DNA of 64,000 nt from an uncultured Monoglobus sp. (GCA_947625055.1 CANQMT010000008.1:22211-86210), one strand, 5' to 3'. Shown: positions 1 through 8,282, numbered from the stretch's first letter. Numbers and translations are program-made. The notes: generated by a model from the letters alone, not told the origin.

Positions 1-1
1 T

Positions 2-1141
2 GTCCGCGACGACGGCAGCGTGGGCATCCGCAACGAGATCTGGATAGTCAACACCGTGGGCTGCATCAACAAGACCTCCGAAAAGCTGGCGAAGCTCGCG
101 AACGAGAAGTATGCGGGCAGGACCGACGGCGTGTTTACCTTCGTTCACCCCTTCGGCTGCTCACAGCTCGGCGACGACCAGAAAACCACGCAGGCGATAT
201 TAAAGGGGTTGGTCAACCACCCCAACGCCGCGGGTGTGCTGGTTATGGGCCTCGGCTGCGAGAACAATAATATTCCGGTGTTCAAAGAGGTGCTCGGCGA
301 GTATAACCCCGACAGAGTAAAGTTTATGTCAACTCAGGAGTACGACGACGAGCTTGAGCAGGGCTTAAAGCTCATCGGCGAGCTGGTTGAGTACGCGCAG
401 AAGTTTGAGAGAACGCCCTGCGACATCTTAAAGCTGGTTGTCGGCCTCAAGTGCGGCGGCAGCGACGGATTTTCGGGCCTCACGGCAAATCCGCTGGTCG
501 GTCAGTTCTCCGATCTGCTCATCGCTCACGGAGGCAGCACGATACTGACCGAGGTGCCCGAGATGTTCGGTGCCGAGACTCTGCTGATGAACAGATGCCG
601 CGACGAGGAGACATTCCACAAGGTTGTCGATCTTATCAACAACTTTAAGGAATATTTCATGCGCCACAATCAGGTCGTTTATGAAAACCCCTCGCCCGGC
701 AACAAAAAGGGCGGAATTACCACTCTTGAGGATAAGTCGCTCGGCTGCGTTCAGAAAAGCGGCACAGGCGAGGTCGTTGACGTTATCCAGATCGGCGAGC
801 ATGTCAAGAAGCAGGGCCTTAACCTGCTGACCGGCCCCGGCAACGATATCGTGGCCGTGACCAATCTGACGGCCTCGGGCTGCCATATGGTTCTGTTCAC
901 GACGGGCCGCGGCACTCCGGTGGGCGCTCCGGTTCCCACGATAAAGATCTCGTCGAATTCGGGTCTTGCCGAGCGCAAGCCTCACTGGATCGACTTCAAC
1001 GCGGGCCCAATCGTGGAGGGCGAAGTCCTCACGCAGGATCTGCTGAACTTTGTTATCGACATCGCGAATGGACAGCAGACCAACAACGAGAAGAACGGCT
1101 ACCGCGAGATCTCGATCTTCAAAGACGGAGTAGTACTTTAA
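2..1141 (+). CDS. uxaA: Altronate dehydratase (UxaA family), 5' end outside window
   Basis: UxaA dehydrates D-altronate to 2-keto-3-deoxygluconate in the cytoplasmic galacturonate branch of hexuronate breakdown. The frame is open from base 2, before the first candidate start (GTG at 20), and the residues there (VRDDGSVGIRNEIW) already match the interior of the family, so the gene begins upstream of the window. About 379 residues are visible of a usual ~490-500; the missing part should be the N-terminal SAF domain. Conserved blocks seen are NTVGCIN, HPFGCSQLGDD, GLGCENNN, LKCGGSDGFSGLTANP and, near the end, DFNAGPIVEG; the cysteines in them are likely metal ligands. A GH43 gene follows on the same strand, and a PL9 pectate lyase occurs 20 kb away, which fits pectin use. 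D-galactarate dehydratase (GarD) is a related alternative, but the EVPEMFGAE and GIRNEIW context favours UxaA. Confidence 0.87.
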   Translation, partial: VRDDGSVGIRNEIWIVNTVGCINKTSEKLAKLANEKYAGRTDGVFTFVHPFGCSQLGDDQKTTQAILKGLVNHPNAAGVLVMGLGCENNNIPVFKEVLGEYNPDRVKFMSTQEYDDELEQGLKLIGELVEYAQKFERTPCDILKLVVGLKCGGSDGFSGLTANPLVGQFSDLLIAHGGSTILTEVPEMFGAETLLMNRCRDEETFHKVVDLINNFKEYFMRHNQVVYENPSPGNKKGGITTLEDKSLGCVQKSGTGEVVDVIQIGEHVKKQGLNLLTGPGNDIVAVTNLTASGCHMVLFTTGRGTPVGAPVPTIKISSNSGLAERKPHWIDFNAGPIVEGEVLTQDLLNFVIDIANGQQTNNEKNGYREISIFKDGVVL

Positions 1142-1158
1142 AAAATAATATGTTGTTT

Positions 1159-1187
1159 CCCCTTCCCGATTTGTTATCGGGAAGGGG
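1159..1187 (+). terminator. Hairpin after uxaA
   Basis: A perfect 12-bp stem (CCCCTTCCCGAT / ATCGGGAAGGGG) with a 5-base loop starts 18 bases after the uxaA stop. It is not followed by a T-run, so it may be a weak terminator or an mRNA 3'-end stabiliser. Confidence 0.55.
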
Positions 1188-1198
1188 ATTGCGACAAT

Positions 1199-1232
1199 TC
1201 TAATCGCTATTCGCTAATCACTAATCACTATG
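1199..1232 (+). repeat. Copy of the TAATCGCT/TAATCACT short repeat
   Basis: This AT-rich tract is built from TAATCGCTATTCGC and TAATCACTA units. Close relatives sit at 45927-45955, 60954-60990 and 61199-61235, always in intergenic DNA. Here it directly precedes the Shine-Dalgarno site of the GH43 gene. Confidence 0.6.
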
Positions 1233-1245
1233 TTAGGAGGACATT

Positions 1246-2781
1246 ATGAACAGAGTTGAAGGAAAATGGATCGCTGATCTGGGCGACGGAACCTTTAAAA
1301 ATCCCATTCTTTACGCCGACTATTCCGATCCGGATGTTATAAGGGTCGGCGAGGATTTCTATATGACCGCGTCCAGCTTTACATACACTCCCGGTCTGCC
1401 GGTGCTTCATTCAAAGGACCTGATCAACTGGGAGATCATCAATTACGCGGTCAAAAAACAGCCCGACCGCTATAACAAGCCGGTCCACGGCTGCGGCGTG
1501 TGGGCTCCCGCGATACGTTATCATGAGGGCAAGTTCTATATCTACTACGGCGACCCGGATCTGGGAATATTCATGACCTGTACCGACGATCCTTACGGCG
1601 AATGGTCTGATCTGGTCCTGGTCAAAGAGGGCGTCGGCCTCATTGACACCTGCCCGCTGTGGGACGATGACGGCAAGGCCTACATCGTTCACGGCTACGC
1701 CAACAGCCGCTGCGGCATCAAGAGCCATCTGGCGGTCTGCGAAATGTCATGGGACGGCACCAAGGTGATCGGCGAGGACAAGATCATATTTAACGGCACG
1801 GTCAGCCAGCCCGTTATTGAGGGCCCCAAGTTCTATAAGCGCGACGGCATGTACTATGTTCTGTCTCCGGCGGGCGGCGTTCCCACCGGCTGGCAGGTGG
1901 CGCTGCGCAGCAAGAACGTTTACGGCCCGTATGAGGACCATATCGTTTTGCGTCAGGGTAAGACCGACATCAACGGCCCGCACCAGGGCGGCCTTGTGGA
2001 GCTTGAAAACGGCGAGAGCTGGTTCATGCATTTCCAGGATCTTGAGGTTATCGGCAGGATCATACATCTTCAGCCGGTCAAGTGGATCGACGGATGGCCG
2101 GTTATGGGCGAGAATATCGACAGCGGCCTGTGCGGCCAGCCCGTGATGCGCTGCAAAAAGCCCGACGTCGGCAAGACCTATCCGATAAGCACTATCCCGA
2201 CCTCGGATGATTTCAAGGGCGGCAAGCTCGGCCTTCAGTGGCAGTGGCAGTGCAACCCGCGCGAGGAGTGGTACTCCCTCGAAAACGAGGGCAGGCTGAG
2301 ACTGTTCAGCGAGGATCTGCATACCGAGGAGGATAAATACCTTTGGAACGTTCCCAACCTGCTGACGCAGCTTTGGCAGGCGCCGTCGATGGTTGTGACG
2401 GCCAAGGTTTCGCTTCCCAAGGGCGTCGGCAAAAACAAGGCGGCGCTGGGCGTTATCGGCTATAAGTACGGCTATGTCGCACTGACCGACGAGGGAATGA
2501 TCGAGTTCCGCACGGGCGACTTTAAAGGCCCCAAGTGCGAAAAACTGATCGTTGACAAGTGCGCCGGAACCACAGAGGCTTATTTGAGATGCGAGATCAT
2601 TTCGCGCACCAACAGCAAAGAGGCCAAGGGCCGCGTGTCATACAGCATAGACGGCAGCGACTTCATCACGCTCGGCGAGTTTGAGATCGTTCAGGGCAGA
2701 TGGGTCGGAGCCAAGACCTGTATCGCCTGCGTGGGCGAAAAGGGCGGCTATGCCGACTTTGAGGACTTTTTGGTGGTATAA
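1246..2781 (+). CDS. Glycoside hydrolase family 43 (beta-xylosidase/arabinofuranosidase type)
   Basis: GH43 enzymes are inverting beta-xylosidases or alpha-L-arabinofuranosidases of hemicellulose breakdown. The 511-residue protein has no signal peptide, so it probably cleaves imported oligosaccharides in the cytoplasm. The five-bladed propeller domain covers about residues 15-310. The catalytic triad is readable: base Asp28 in YSDPDV, pKa-modulating Asp134 in GLIDTCPLW, and acid Glu192 in IEGPKFYK. Residues ~330-511 look like the C-terminal beta-sandwich domain common in two-domain GH43 xylosidases (FKGGKLGLQWQW, then SIDGSDFITLGEFEI). The start is set by AGGAGG at 1235-1240, five bases before ATG. 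A 36-bp palindromic terminator follows. Exact substrate cannot be read from sequence. Confidence 0.93.
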   Translation: MNRVEGKWIADLGDGTFKNPILYADYSDPDVIRVGEDFYMTASSFTYTPGLPVLHSKDLINWEIINYAVKKQPDRYNKPVHGCGVWAPAIRYHEGKFYIYYGDPDLGIFMTCTDDPYGEWSDLVLVKEGVGLIDTCPLWDDDGKAYIVHGYANSRCGIKSHLAVCEMSWDGTKVIGEDKIIFNGTVSQPVIEGPKFYKRDGMYYVLSPAGGVPTGWQVALRSKNVYGPYEDHIVLRQGKTDINGPHQGGLVELENGESWFMHFQDLEVIGRIIHLQPVKWIDGWPVMGENIDSGLCGQPVMRCKKPDVGKTYPISTIPTSDDFKGGKLGLQWQWQCNPREEWYSLENEGRLRLFSEDLHTEEDKYLWNVPNLLTQLWQAPSMVVTAKVSLPKGVGKNKAALGVIGYKYGYVALTDEGMIEFRTGDFKGPKCEKLIVDKCAGTTEAYLRCEIISRTNSKEAKGRVSYSIDGSDFITLGEFEIVQGRWVGAKTCIACVGEKGGYADFEDFLVV

Positions 2782-2793
2782 AAGCATAAAAAT

Positions 2794-2829
2794 AAAGGAA
2801 GTATTGACCGATCGGTCAATACTTCCTTT
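2794..2829. terminator. Bidirectional terminator, 36-bp perfect palindrome
   Basis: Every base of 2794-2829 pairs around the centre ATTGACCGAT|CGGTCAAT, and both strands end in A/T-runs. It serves the GH43 gene (+) and the CLC gene (-). The last codons and stop of the CLC gene (2816-2829) lie inside the right arm. Confidence 0.88.
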
Positions 2830-4087
2830 TTGCATGTATGTCGATCTGCTCGGTGTCAAGCTTTGAATACTCGATTATCTGGCTGCTGTAAAGCCCGTAA
2901 TAGCCCGACATCATGTAACTCACTGCGGCCGCCGTCGCGAACAGCACGATCCCGCCCGAGCCGAACATCTCGACCCCGAAAAATATCGAGGCTATCGGGC
3001 AGTTAACGACTCCGCAGAACATTGAGATCATTCCGAGCGCCGCGGCGAAGCCGGGATCGATTTTAAGCAGCCCGCCCAAAACGCAGCCCAGCGTGGCGCC
3101 GATGAAAAGCGTCGGCAGTATCTCGCCGCCTTTAAATCCCGCGCCGATCGTGATGACCGTGAACAGAATTTTAAGAGCGAAGGCGTAGGGAACGGCCGTT
3201 CCGTTTTCAACCGCAGCGACGATAACCTGCGAGCCGGTTCCGTTATAGTCGGTCGTGCCGAGGATAAAGGTGAGCGCGGCGATAACCGCGCCGCCCGTGA
3301 ACACGCGGATATACGGATTTTTAAATATCCGCCGCATCGTTTTTTCGGAGCCGTAGATCCCGACGCAGAATATTATGCTGACCGCCGCGCATATCATCGC
3401 GAGGGCTATTGTCTTAAAGAATATCACAAGGTGAAGCTCGGGAACGCTGCCGAGAGCGTAAAACGCGGGCTCAATTCCGAAAAGCAGCGTGATCTTGTAG
3501 GCCAGAACCGAGGCCAGAAGGCACGGAATAAAGGCGGAATACTGGATAACGCCCACGGTTATGACCTCAAGCACAAAAAAGGTCGCGGCGAGAGGCGTTC
3601 CGAACAGCGCCGAGAACACGGCGCTCATGCTGCACATGATTATGATGTGCGCCTCTTTCTCGCCTGGGCGCAGGATTTTTTTCGTGAGCTCGCCTATGCT
3701 GCCTCCGATCTGAAGCGCGGCTCCGGTGCGGCCGACGCTTCCGCCAAAGAGGTGGGTCAGGACCGTCGCGATAAAGATCAGCGGCGCTAAGCGGAACGGA
3801 ACCTTTTCCTCGTTTCTGGCAGCCTTTATAACGCTGTTGGTTCCCGCGCTGCTTTCCATTTTGCAGAGGCGGTATATGAACACGATCAAAAGACCCGCCG
3901 CGGGCAGCAGCAGAATTATCAGCTTGTGCGCGTCCCTGAAATCCGTCACATAGGTTATGCAGATGCGGAACAGCGAGATCGCCGCGCCGCCCAAACCGCC
4001 GGTCAGAACGGCGAGAATGAGCCATTTGGCGAACACGCGTATGTACGCGCAGGCCGAAAGGGTTTTCTGTTTGAGCTTTTCCGACAT
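2816..4087 (-). CDS. CLC-family anion channel/transporter with substituted gating glutamate
   Basis: CLC proteins move chloride or fluoride across the membrane as channels or H+ antiporters. The 423-residue protein has about ten hydrophobic segments. The family loop normally reading G-R-E-G is GSVGRTGAALQ here, with Thr121 in the place of the gating glutamate; the selectivity loop normally reading GSGIP is SSAGTNSVIK. A C-terminal GFKGGEILPTLFIGATLG resembles the fluoride-exporting CLC-F branch more than classical EriC, but without the glutamate coupled H+ exchange is doubtful, so a passive channel is possible. Start ATG at 4087 has GGGTGAT upstream; the longer open frame runs into the tRNA genes and is rejected. 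I saw no fluoride riboswitch upstream. The stop lies within the shared palindromic terminator. Confidence 0.82.
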   Translation of the reverse strand: MSEKLKQKTLSACAYIRVFAKWLILAVLTGGLGGAAISLFRICITYVTDFRDAHKLIILLLPAAGLLIVFIYRLCKMESSAGTNSVIKAARNEEKVPFRLAPLIFIATVLTHLFGGSVGRTGAALQIGGSIGELTKKILRPGEKEAHIIIMCSMSAVFSALFGTPLAATFFVLEVITVGVIQYSAFIPCLLASVLAYKITLLFGIEPAFYALGSVPELHLVIFFKTIALAMICAAVSIIFCVGIYGSEKTMRRIFKNPYIRVFTGGAVIAALTFILGTTDYNGTGSQVIVAAVENGTAVPYAFALKILFTVITIGAGFKGGEILPTLFIGATLGCVLGGLLKIDPGFAAALGMISMFCGVVNCPIASIFFGVEMFGSGGIVLFATAAAVSYMMSGYYGLYSSQIIEYSKLDTEQIDIHAKRKY

Positions 4088-4110
4088 AATATCACCCGAA
4101 AATAAATAAT

Positions 4111-4135
4111 AAAAACGCCCGGCGAACCGCCGGGC
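4111..4135 (-). terminator. Intrinsic terminator of the tRNA-Leu/tRNA-Gln unit
   Basis: On the minus strand an 8-bp stem (GCCCGGCG / CGCCGGGC) with loop GTT is followed by GTTTTT. It lies between tRNA-Gln and the CLC gene. Confidence 0.8.
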
Positions 4136-4140
4136 ATTTG

Positions 4141-4214
4141 TGGCTGCCTGACTAGGATTCGAACCCAGACAAAGTGAGTCAGAGTCACTCGTGCTACCCT
4201 TACACAATCAGGCA
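4141..4214 (-). tRNA. tRNA-Gln (anticodon CUG)
   Basis: The minus strand folds as a full cloverleaf: acceptor TGCCTGA/TCAGGCA, anticodon stem AGTGA/TCACT with loop CTCTGAC giving CUG, T-arm CTGGG TTCGAAT CCTAG, discriminator G and an encoded CCA (4141-4143). 74 nt. Confidence 0.93.
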
Positions 4215-4219
4215 ATAAA

Positions 4220-4303
4220 TGGTGCGAGCAGTGGGACTTGAACCCACACGCCATAAGCACACGCCCCTCAAACGTGCCTGTCTGCCGGTTCCAGCATGCT
4301 CGC
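4220..4303 (-). tRNA. tRNA-Leu (anticodon GAG)
   Basis: Minus-strand cloverleaf with acceptor GCGAGCA/TGCTCGC, anticodon loop TTGAGGG (GAG), a long variable arm as expected of tRNA-Leu, T-arm GTGGG TTCAAGT CCCAC, discriminator A and encoded CCA. It lies 5 bases upstream of tRNA-Gln, so the two are probably co-transcribed. Confidence 0.93.
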
Positions 4304-4479
4304 AAGTCACTGTTTCATCAAGCAACTCTAATAGTATAATACCTTTTTAATATTTTGTCAAGGGTTTTTTCAAACTTTTTTTAAACTTTTTCTTGCAGGA
4401 AATTTGAACCGAAAGACTTAATAATACTTGAATTTTCGGCTGAAGTATGTTATACTTTATATGTAGGAGAGTGATTATT

Positions 4480-4701
4480 ATGTCAAACAGGGAAATAGCT
4501 CAAAGTATTATAGATTCTATTCCGGATTCACAAATGGGATATATTGTAAACTTGCTTCAGAATTGGTATATGACATTAGAAGAAGCAACAGATGATGCTT
4601 TTTGTGAAAAATTATATGAGGATTACTTAAATGATGATCCGGAAAAAGATAACGGAATTCAAATAGAGCAGTATGCGCAAAGTTTGGGAATAACATTATG
4701 A
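4480..4701 (+). CDS. Small antitoxin-like protein of a degenerate toxin-antitoxin pair
   Basis: A 73-residue acidic, helical protein (MSNREIAQSIIDSIP, NLLQNWYMTLEEATDD) with the size and composition of antitoxins that partner RelE toxins. I do not recognise a specific family. The start is ATG at 4480, ten bases after AGGAGA; the upstream ATG at 4447 lacks a ribosome site. Its stop overlaps the next start by ATGA, the coupling typical of antitoxin-toxin operons. The region is noticeably AT-richer than its neighbours, which suggests acquisition. The partner toxin is only a remnant, so this antitoxin is presumably orphaned. Confidence 0.62.
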   Translation: MSNREIAQSIIDSIPDSQMGYIVNLLQNWYMTLEEATDDAFCEKLYEDYLNDDPEKDNGIQIEQYAQSLGITL

Positions 4702-4826
4702 AATATAAAATGTTATATCGTTTGCGTATTGGTAATGTACGCGTAATATACACGGTTGATAACCAAACAGTTATAATAAAAGTGATAGATGCCGGTAACA
4801 GAGGACAGATTTATAATAAATATTAA
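4698..4826 (+). pseudogene. Truncated RelE-type toxin remnant (42 aa)
   Basis: The short reading frame MKYKMLYRLRIGNVRVIY... followed by VDNQTVIIKVIDAGNRGQIY matches the C-terminal half of RelE/ParE-fold toxins (the conserved YRLRIGDYRVIY and VIDVGHR-type blocks). A complete toxin is about 85-95 residues; here the first four residues appear joined directly to the middle of the fold, so about 45 residues of the N-terminal helices are missing. It starts at the ATGA overlap with the antitoxin-like gene. Either an in-frame internal deletion disarmed the toxin or this is a minimal peptide; the first is more likely. Confidence 0.65.
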
Positions 4827-4973
4827 GCAAGCGGAGAGACATATGGAGCTGTTGTAAAATTTGCAACAGATCTTTTTGCGTTTACAAAACTTTAAAATAA
4901 AAATTGTTGCCATTTTTTCTCAAATATGTTATTCTATATATGTTGATTTACAATTTTTGAAAAGAGGAATATT

Positions 4974-5816
4974 ATGCAGGGCTTGGTTTTAGAGGGCGGA
5001 ACGTTCCGTCCGATATTTTCGTGCGGCGTTATGGACGCGCTGCTTGAGATGGACATTCACTTCCCTTATGTCATAGGAGTGTCGGCGGGGATCGCGGACG
5101 GCGTTTCATACGTTTCAAGGCAGAAGGGGCGCAATCTTGAGATCATAACCAACTACCGCCATGACAAGCGGTATATCGGAATGAGAAATTTTTTAAAGGA
5201 GCGCAGTATGTTCGGGCTTGAGTTTATCTATGAGACGGTGCCCAACGAACTGATACCTTTTGACTATGATACATATTATAACAGCCCGGGCGTAGTCAAG
5301 GCGGGCGTGACTGACGCGGAGCTCGGCAGGCCTTTTTATCTTGACGCGAAGAATCCCGAGACAAACTGCGAGCTTTTAAAGGCGACCTGCGCGCTGCCTC
5401 TGGCGTTCCCGCCGATCAAGGTTGAGGGCAGGGAGTATTTCGACGGCGGGATATGCGACCCGATACCCGCGCGTCAGGCAGAGCGCGACGGCTGCGACAG
5501 GCTGCTTATCGTGCTGACGAGACCCGCGAGCTACCGCAAAACTCCGTCGAACGCGAACAAGTTCGCGGCGAGGCTCTACCGCAAAAAATATCCAAATCTC
5601 ACGGAGCCGCTGCTGACGAGGCACGAGGTTTACAACAGGCAGCTTGAGTACTGCGCGTTTCTTGAAAAGCGGGGCAGGGCGGTGATCCTGCGCCCGAGCG
5701 AGGAGGCGCAGATCGACTCGTTTGAGAAGGATATGGACAGGATCAAGGGAGTGTACCGATACGGCTATGACCTGGCGCTTGAAAACGGCGAAAAAATCAA
5801 AAAACTGTTTTACTGA
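4974..5816 (+). CDS. Patatin-like phospholipase family protein
   Basis: Patatin-like lipid acyl hydrolases use a Ser-Asp dyad on membrane lipids. The 280-residue protein begins with the family block GLVLEGGTFRP, has the nucleophile elbow G-V-S-A-G (Ser37) and the catalytic Asp157 in FDGGICDPIP. It lacks a signal peptide, as in the YjjU-like bacterial branch, which it resembles in length. AGAGGA precedes the ATG. The permease gene starts 11 bases after its stop, so the two are probably co-transcribed. The physiological substrate is unknown. Confidence 0.9.
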   Translation: MQGLVLEGGTFRPIFSCGVMDALLEMDIHFPYVIGVSAGIADGVSYVSRQKGRNLEIITNYRHDKRYIGMRNFLKERSMFGLEFIYETVPNELIPFDYDTYYNSPGVVKAGVTDAELGRPFYLDAKNPETNCELLKATCALPLAFPPIKVEGREYFDGGICDPIPARQAERDGCDRLLIVLTRPASYRKTPSNANKFAARLYRKKYPNLTEPLLTRHEVYNRQLEYCAFLEKRGRAVILRPSEEAQIDSFEKDMDRIKGVYRYGYDLALENGEKIKKLFY

Positions 5817-5827
5817 GAGGGATAGAA

Positions 5828-6745
5828 TTGACTGAAAATATATTTATAGTCGGCACGCAGGTCGTTATACTGTTCGTGCTTATTGCAGTTGGCTTCGGCT
5901 GCGCCAAGGCGAAGATACTGAACGACGGCGCGGTGAAAAGCATAATCGATTTCATGCTTTACATAGTGACGCCGTGCGTTATCGTGAACTCGTATCAGCG
6001 GGATTTCGACCCCGCGATGCTCAAGGGATTGGGGATAACGTTCGCCGCCTCGCTGCTGTCTCATATAGCGACGATCATTATCGCGCACATTGCCGTTCAT
6101 GATAAAGACAAGCGGCGCGAGAACGTGCTGCGCTTCGGCGCGGTGTTCTCAAACTGCGGCTACATGTCGCTGCCGCTCCAGAACGCGCTGCTGGGCGCGG
6201 ACGGAGTTTTTTACGGCGCGACCTATATCGCGGTGTTCAACATTGTGATGTGGACCTACGGCGTGTTCCTGATGGACGGCGGGATCAAGAGCATCTCGCT
6301 CAAAAAAGCGTTTATAAACCCCGGCATTATCGGCACGGCAGCGGGACTTTTGGTGTTTGTGCTGTCGATCAAGCTGCCGCAGATTATATCCGAGCCTATC
6401 GGCTATATCGCCGCGCTCAACACGCCGCTGCCCATGGTGGTCATCGGTTATCATCTGGCGTCGGCTAAGTTTAACATAAAGGGTACGGGAACGTATATAT
6501 CAATGTTGGTGCGAATGATAATATCGCCGCTTATAATGCTCGGTGGGCTTTACTTATGCGGGATCCGCGGCACGATCCTGGTGGCCTGCGTGATCGCGGC
6601 CTCGGCGCCCTGCGCGGCGGCCACCACAATGTTTGCCGAGAAGTTCGGCGGCGACACCACGCTGTCCGCGGCCTGCGTGTCGATCACCACGCTGCTGTCG
6701 GTCATAACCATGCCGATAATCGTGGCTCTCGCCGCGGCGCTTTAA
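5828..6745 (+). CDS. AEC-family (auxin efflux carrier/malate permease) transporter
   Basis: AEC permeases carry malate, other organic acids or amino acids. The 305-residue protein is almost wholly hydrophobic with about ten membrane segments; FMLYIVTPCVIVNSYQ near residue 45 and the closing region AAATTMFAEKFGGDTTLSA with SITTLLSVITMPII are characteristic. TTG at 5828 is taken as start because GAGAGGG lies six bases before it and the family N-terminus fits there. It follows the patatin gene in the same transcript and ends at a strong terminator. Substrate cannot be inferred. Confidence 0.87.
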   Translation: MTENIFIVGTQVVILFVLIAVGFGCAKAKILNDGAVKSIIDFMLYIVTPCVIVNSYQRDFDPAMLKGLGITFAASLLSHIATIIIAHIAVHDKDKRRENVLRFGAVFSNCGYMSLPLQNALLGADGVFYGATYIAVFNIVMWTYGVFLMDGGIKSISLKKAFINPGIIGTAAGLLVFVLSIKLPQIISEPIGYIAALNTPLPMVVIGYHLASAKFNIKGTGTYISMLVRMIISPLIMLGGLYLCGIRGTILVACVIAASAPCAAATTMFAEKFGGDTTLSAACVSITTLLSVITMPIIVALAAAL

Positions 6746-6755
6746 AACCGAAAAT

Positions 6756-6780
6756 AAAAAAGGCCGAAAGGCCTTTTTTT
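6756..6780. terminator. Bidirectional terminator
   Basis: AAAAAAGGCC GAAA GGCCTTTTTT forms a perfect stem with A- and T-runs, serving the AEC gene (+) and the lipoprotein gene (-), whose stop lies inside its 3' edge. Confidence 0.9.
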
Positions 6781-7582
6781 AATCGTTGATCGCGATATAA
6801 ATGTCAACCCGGTCAAACTCGCCGTAGAATTCCGACGGGAACGTAGCGTTTTCGCCCGGGCCGATCGTCGCAACGTCGTTGGAGTCAAAACCGGCCAATT
6901 TTTCGCCGCTGAAAAACAAAGTCAGATACTTGAGGTCATCGGCAGACTCGCTGCCGTTGTTCGCAACGGTAATATTCGCGCCGCCTTGGGCTCTTGAGGC
7001 ACGCGCTCTTATATCGTCAAGAGAGGGGCCGCCTCCGCGGTTCTCGGTGTAATTCACGGTGCGGACAATCGTCTCGGTGTTAGGTTCAAGCTTGAAGGCC
7101 GCGTAGGAACGGTTGCCGCTCGTTAAGCCGAGAAGGGTCTTATCCTCTGTGTCAAGTACCTTGCCGTCTATGTCGCGGCACTCGATTTCAACGTCCGCAT
7201 CAACATCGAATTTTGAATTGTTTTCAAAGGTAAAGAACGCGTATTTTTCGCCGCCGTTGTCAATGTAGTCATATTCTTCTACATTAATATCATCGCCGAC
7301 GGTTTCGGGGTCGAACTCCTCATTCGAGGAGCTGTCGTTTTTGTCCGAGTTGCTGTTCTTATCTTTGTCGTTTTCGGGCTTGGCCGTAGCGCGTGAAGAA
7401 GAGTTTTCGCGGCTTGAGCCTGATCCGCTCGGATCGTCCGAGCCGTACATTTCCTCAAGTGCGGCAACGCGCTCCTTGAGGCTTTCAAATTCCGAGTCGG
7501 ACACGCAGCCCGAGAGCGGAACCGCCATGACAGCCGCGCAGATAAACGGCGCGAGCGATTTAACAATTTTCTTAAAATTCAT
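6779..7582 (-). CDS. Putative lipoprotein with FxLYD-like beta domain
   Basis: The 267-residue protein has a type II signal peptide with lipobox LSGC at about residues 23-26, so it should be lipid-anchored outside the membrane. A short coiled-coil stretch (SEFESLKERVAALEEM) follows, then a Ser/Asp/Asn-rich linker (residues ~50-95), then a beta-rich region (~100-267) containing FFTFENNSKFDVDADV and YAAFKLEPNTETIVRTV, which resembles the immunoglobulin-like FxLYD/DUF5067 folds. GGAGGG precedes the ATG. It lies 22 bases downstream of the nitroreductase gene on the same strand. No function can be assigned. Confidence 0.8.
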   Translation of the reverse strand: MNFKKIVKSLAPFICAAVMAVPLSGCVSDSEFESLKERVAALEEMYGSDDPSGSGSSRENSSSRATAKPENDKDKNSNSDKNDSSSNEEFDPETVGDDINVEEYDYIDNGGEKYAFFTFENNSKFDVDADVEIECRDIDGKVLDTEDKTLLGLTSGNRSYAAFKLEPNTETIVRTVNYTENRGGGPSLDDIRARASRAQGGANITVANNGSESADDLKYLTLFFSGEKLAGFDSNDVATIGPGENATFPSEFYGEFDRVDIYIAIND

Positions 7583-7604
7583 AATATCATCCCTCCGTGC
7601 GGGT

Positions 7605-8126
7605 TTAGTCCCAAATTATATAGTTATCCTTGCGCGGCTTTGGCTCGGGATAGTCGCAGTCGCGATAGCCCAGGATACAGTTGCCCACGCCCACATATTT
7701 TTCGTCAAGTCCCCATTTTTTCATGATCTCAAGGCCCTCCGGAGTTTTGAAGCTCTCGGTGGCGCGGTTGATCCAGCACGAGTCAATGTCCAGCGAGTGC
7801 GCCGCGAGCATCAGGTTGCCCATAACAAGGCTGCCGTCCTGCATCGCGTTGGCGCCCGAAAGCTCGGTGTCGGCAAACACCACGATCACGGTTTTCGCGC
7901 CGTAGAACGGGTGGTCGTTTGCGGTGAAGCGCGCGTTGATCTCCTCAAGCTTGTCAACCATATCGGGATCGGTCACAACGACCATTACCGGAGCCTGTCT
8001 GCCCATTGCCGTGGGAGCGTATGTCCCCGCCTCAAGGATCAGGTCGAGCTTTTCCCTCTCGATCGGGTCGGGTTTAAACTTGCGCACGCTGCGGCGGCTT
8101 ATTATCGTCTTGATCGTTTCGTTCAT
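7605..8126 (-). CDS. Nitroreductase-family FMN oxidoreductase
   Basis: Nitroreductase-fold proteins use FMN and NAD(P)H to reduce nitro compounds, quinones or flavins. The protein (173 residues from ATG 8126) has ISRRSVRKFKPDP, the FMN phosphate-binding N-terminal motif, and MGNLMLAAHSLDIDSCWINR, then GVGNCILGY. GGAGTG sits 7 bases before the ATG; the GTG three codons upstream overlaps this site and is less likely. The length is at the short end for the family. It probably heads the transcript with the lipoprotein gene. Confidence 0.9.
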   Translation of the reverse strand: MNETIKTIISRRSVRKFKPDPIEREKLDLILEAGTYAPTAMGRQAPVMVVVTDPDMVDKLEEINARFTANDHPFYGAKTVIVVFADTELSGANAMQDGSLVMGNLMLAAHSLDIDSCWINRATESFKTPEGLEIMKKWGLDEKYVGVGNCILGYRDCDYPEPKPRKDNYIIWD

Positions 8127-8254
8127 ATTTATCACTCCAATTCAGAATAATTGCAATAATTATAACATATATATCGCTGATTTTCAAGAGATTTAGGGAA
8201 ATTATTCCGCCATATTTCGGCAGAACGCGCCGAGAAACAGCCCGTGCCGTTATA

Positions 8255-8282
8255 AAATAAAAAGAGCGGCCTCGCCGCTCTT
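8255..8282 (-). terminator. Intrinsic terminator of rpsT
   Basis: On the minus strand, AAGAGCGGC GAG GCCGCTCTT is followed by TTTATTTTA. It lies about 100 bases past the rpsT stop; nothing else is evident between them. Confidence 0.78.

Noticed and set aside
2805..2818. TTGACCGATCGGTCAA as a TetR-type operator
   Set aside because: It is the core of a 36-bp palindrome with A/T-runs at the 3' ends of convergent genes, which is explained by a bidirectional terminator.
4088..4140. Fluoride riboswitch before the CLC gene
   Set aside because: Only a tRNA terminator and a ribosome site are present; no riboswitch core was found.
4088..4207. N-terminal extension of the CLC protein
   Set aside because: The extended frame runs through a terminator and tRNA-Gln; ATG 4087 with GGGTGAT upstream is the better start.
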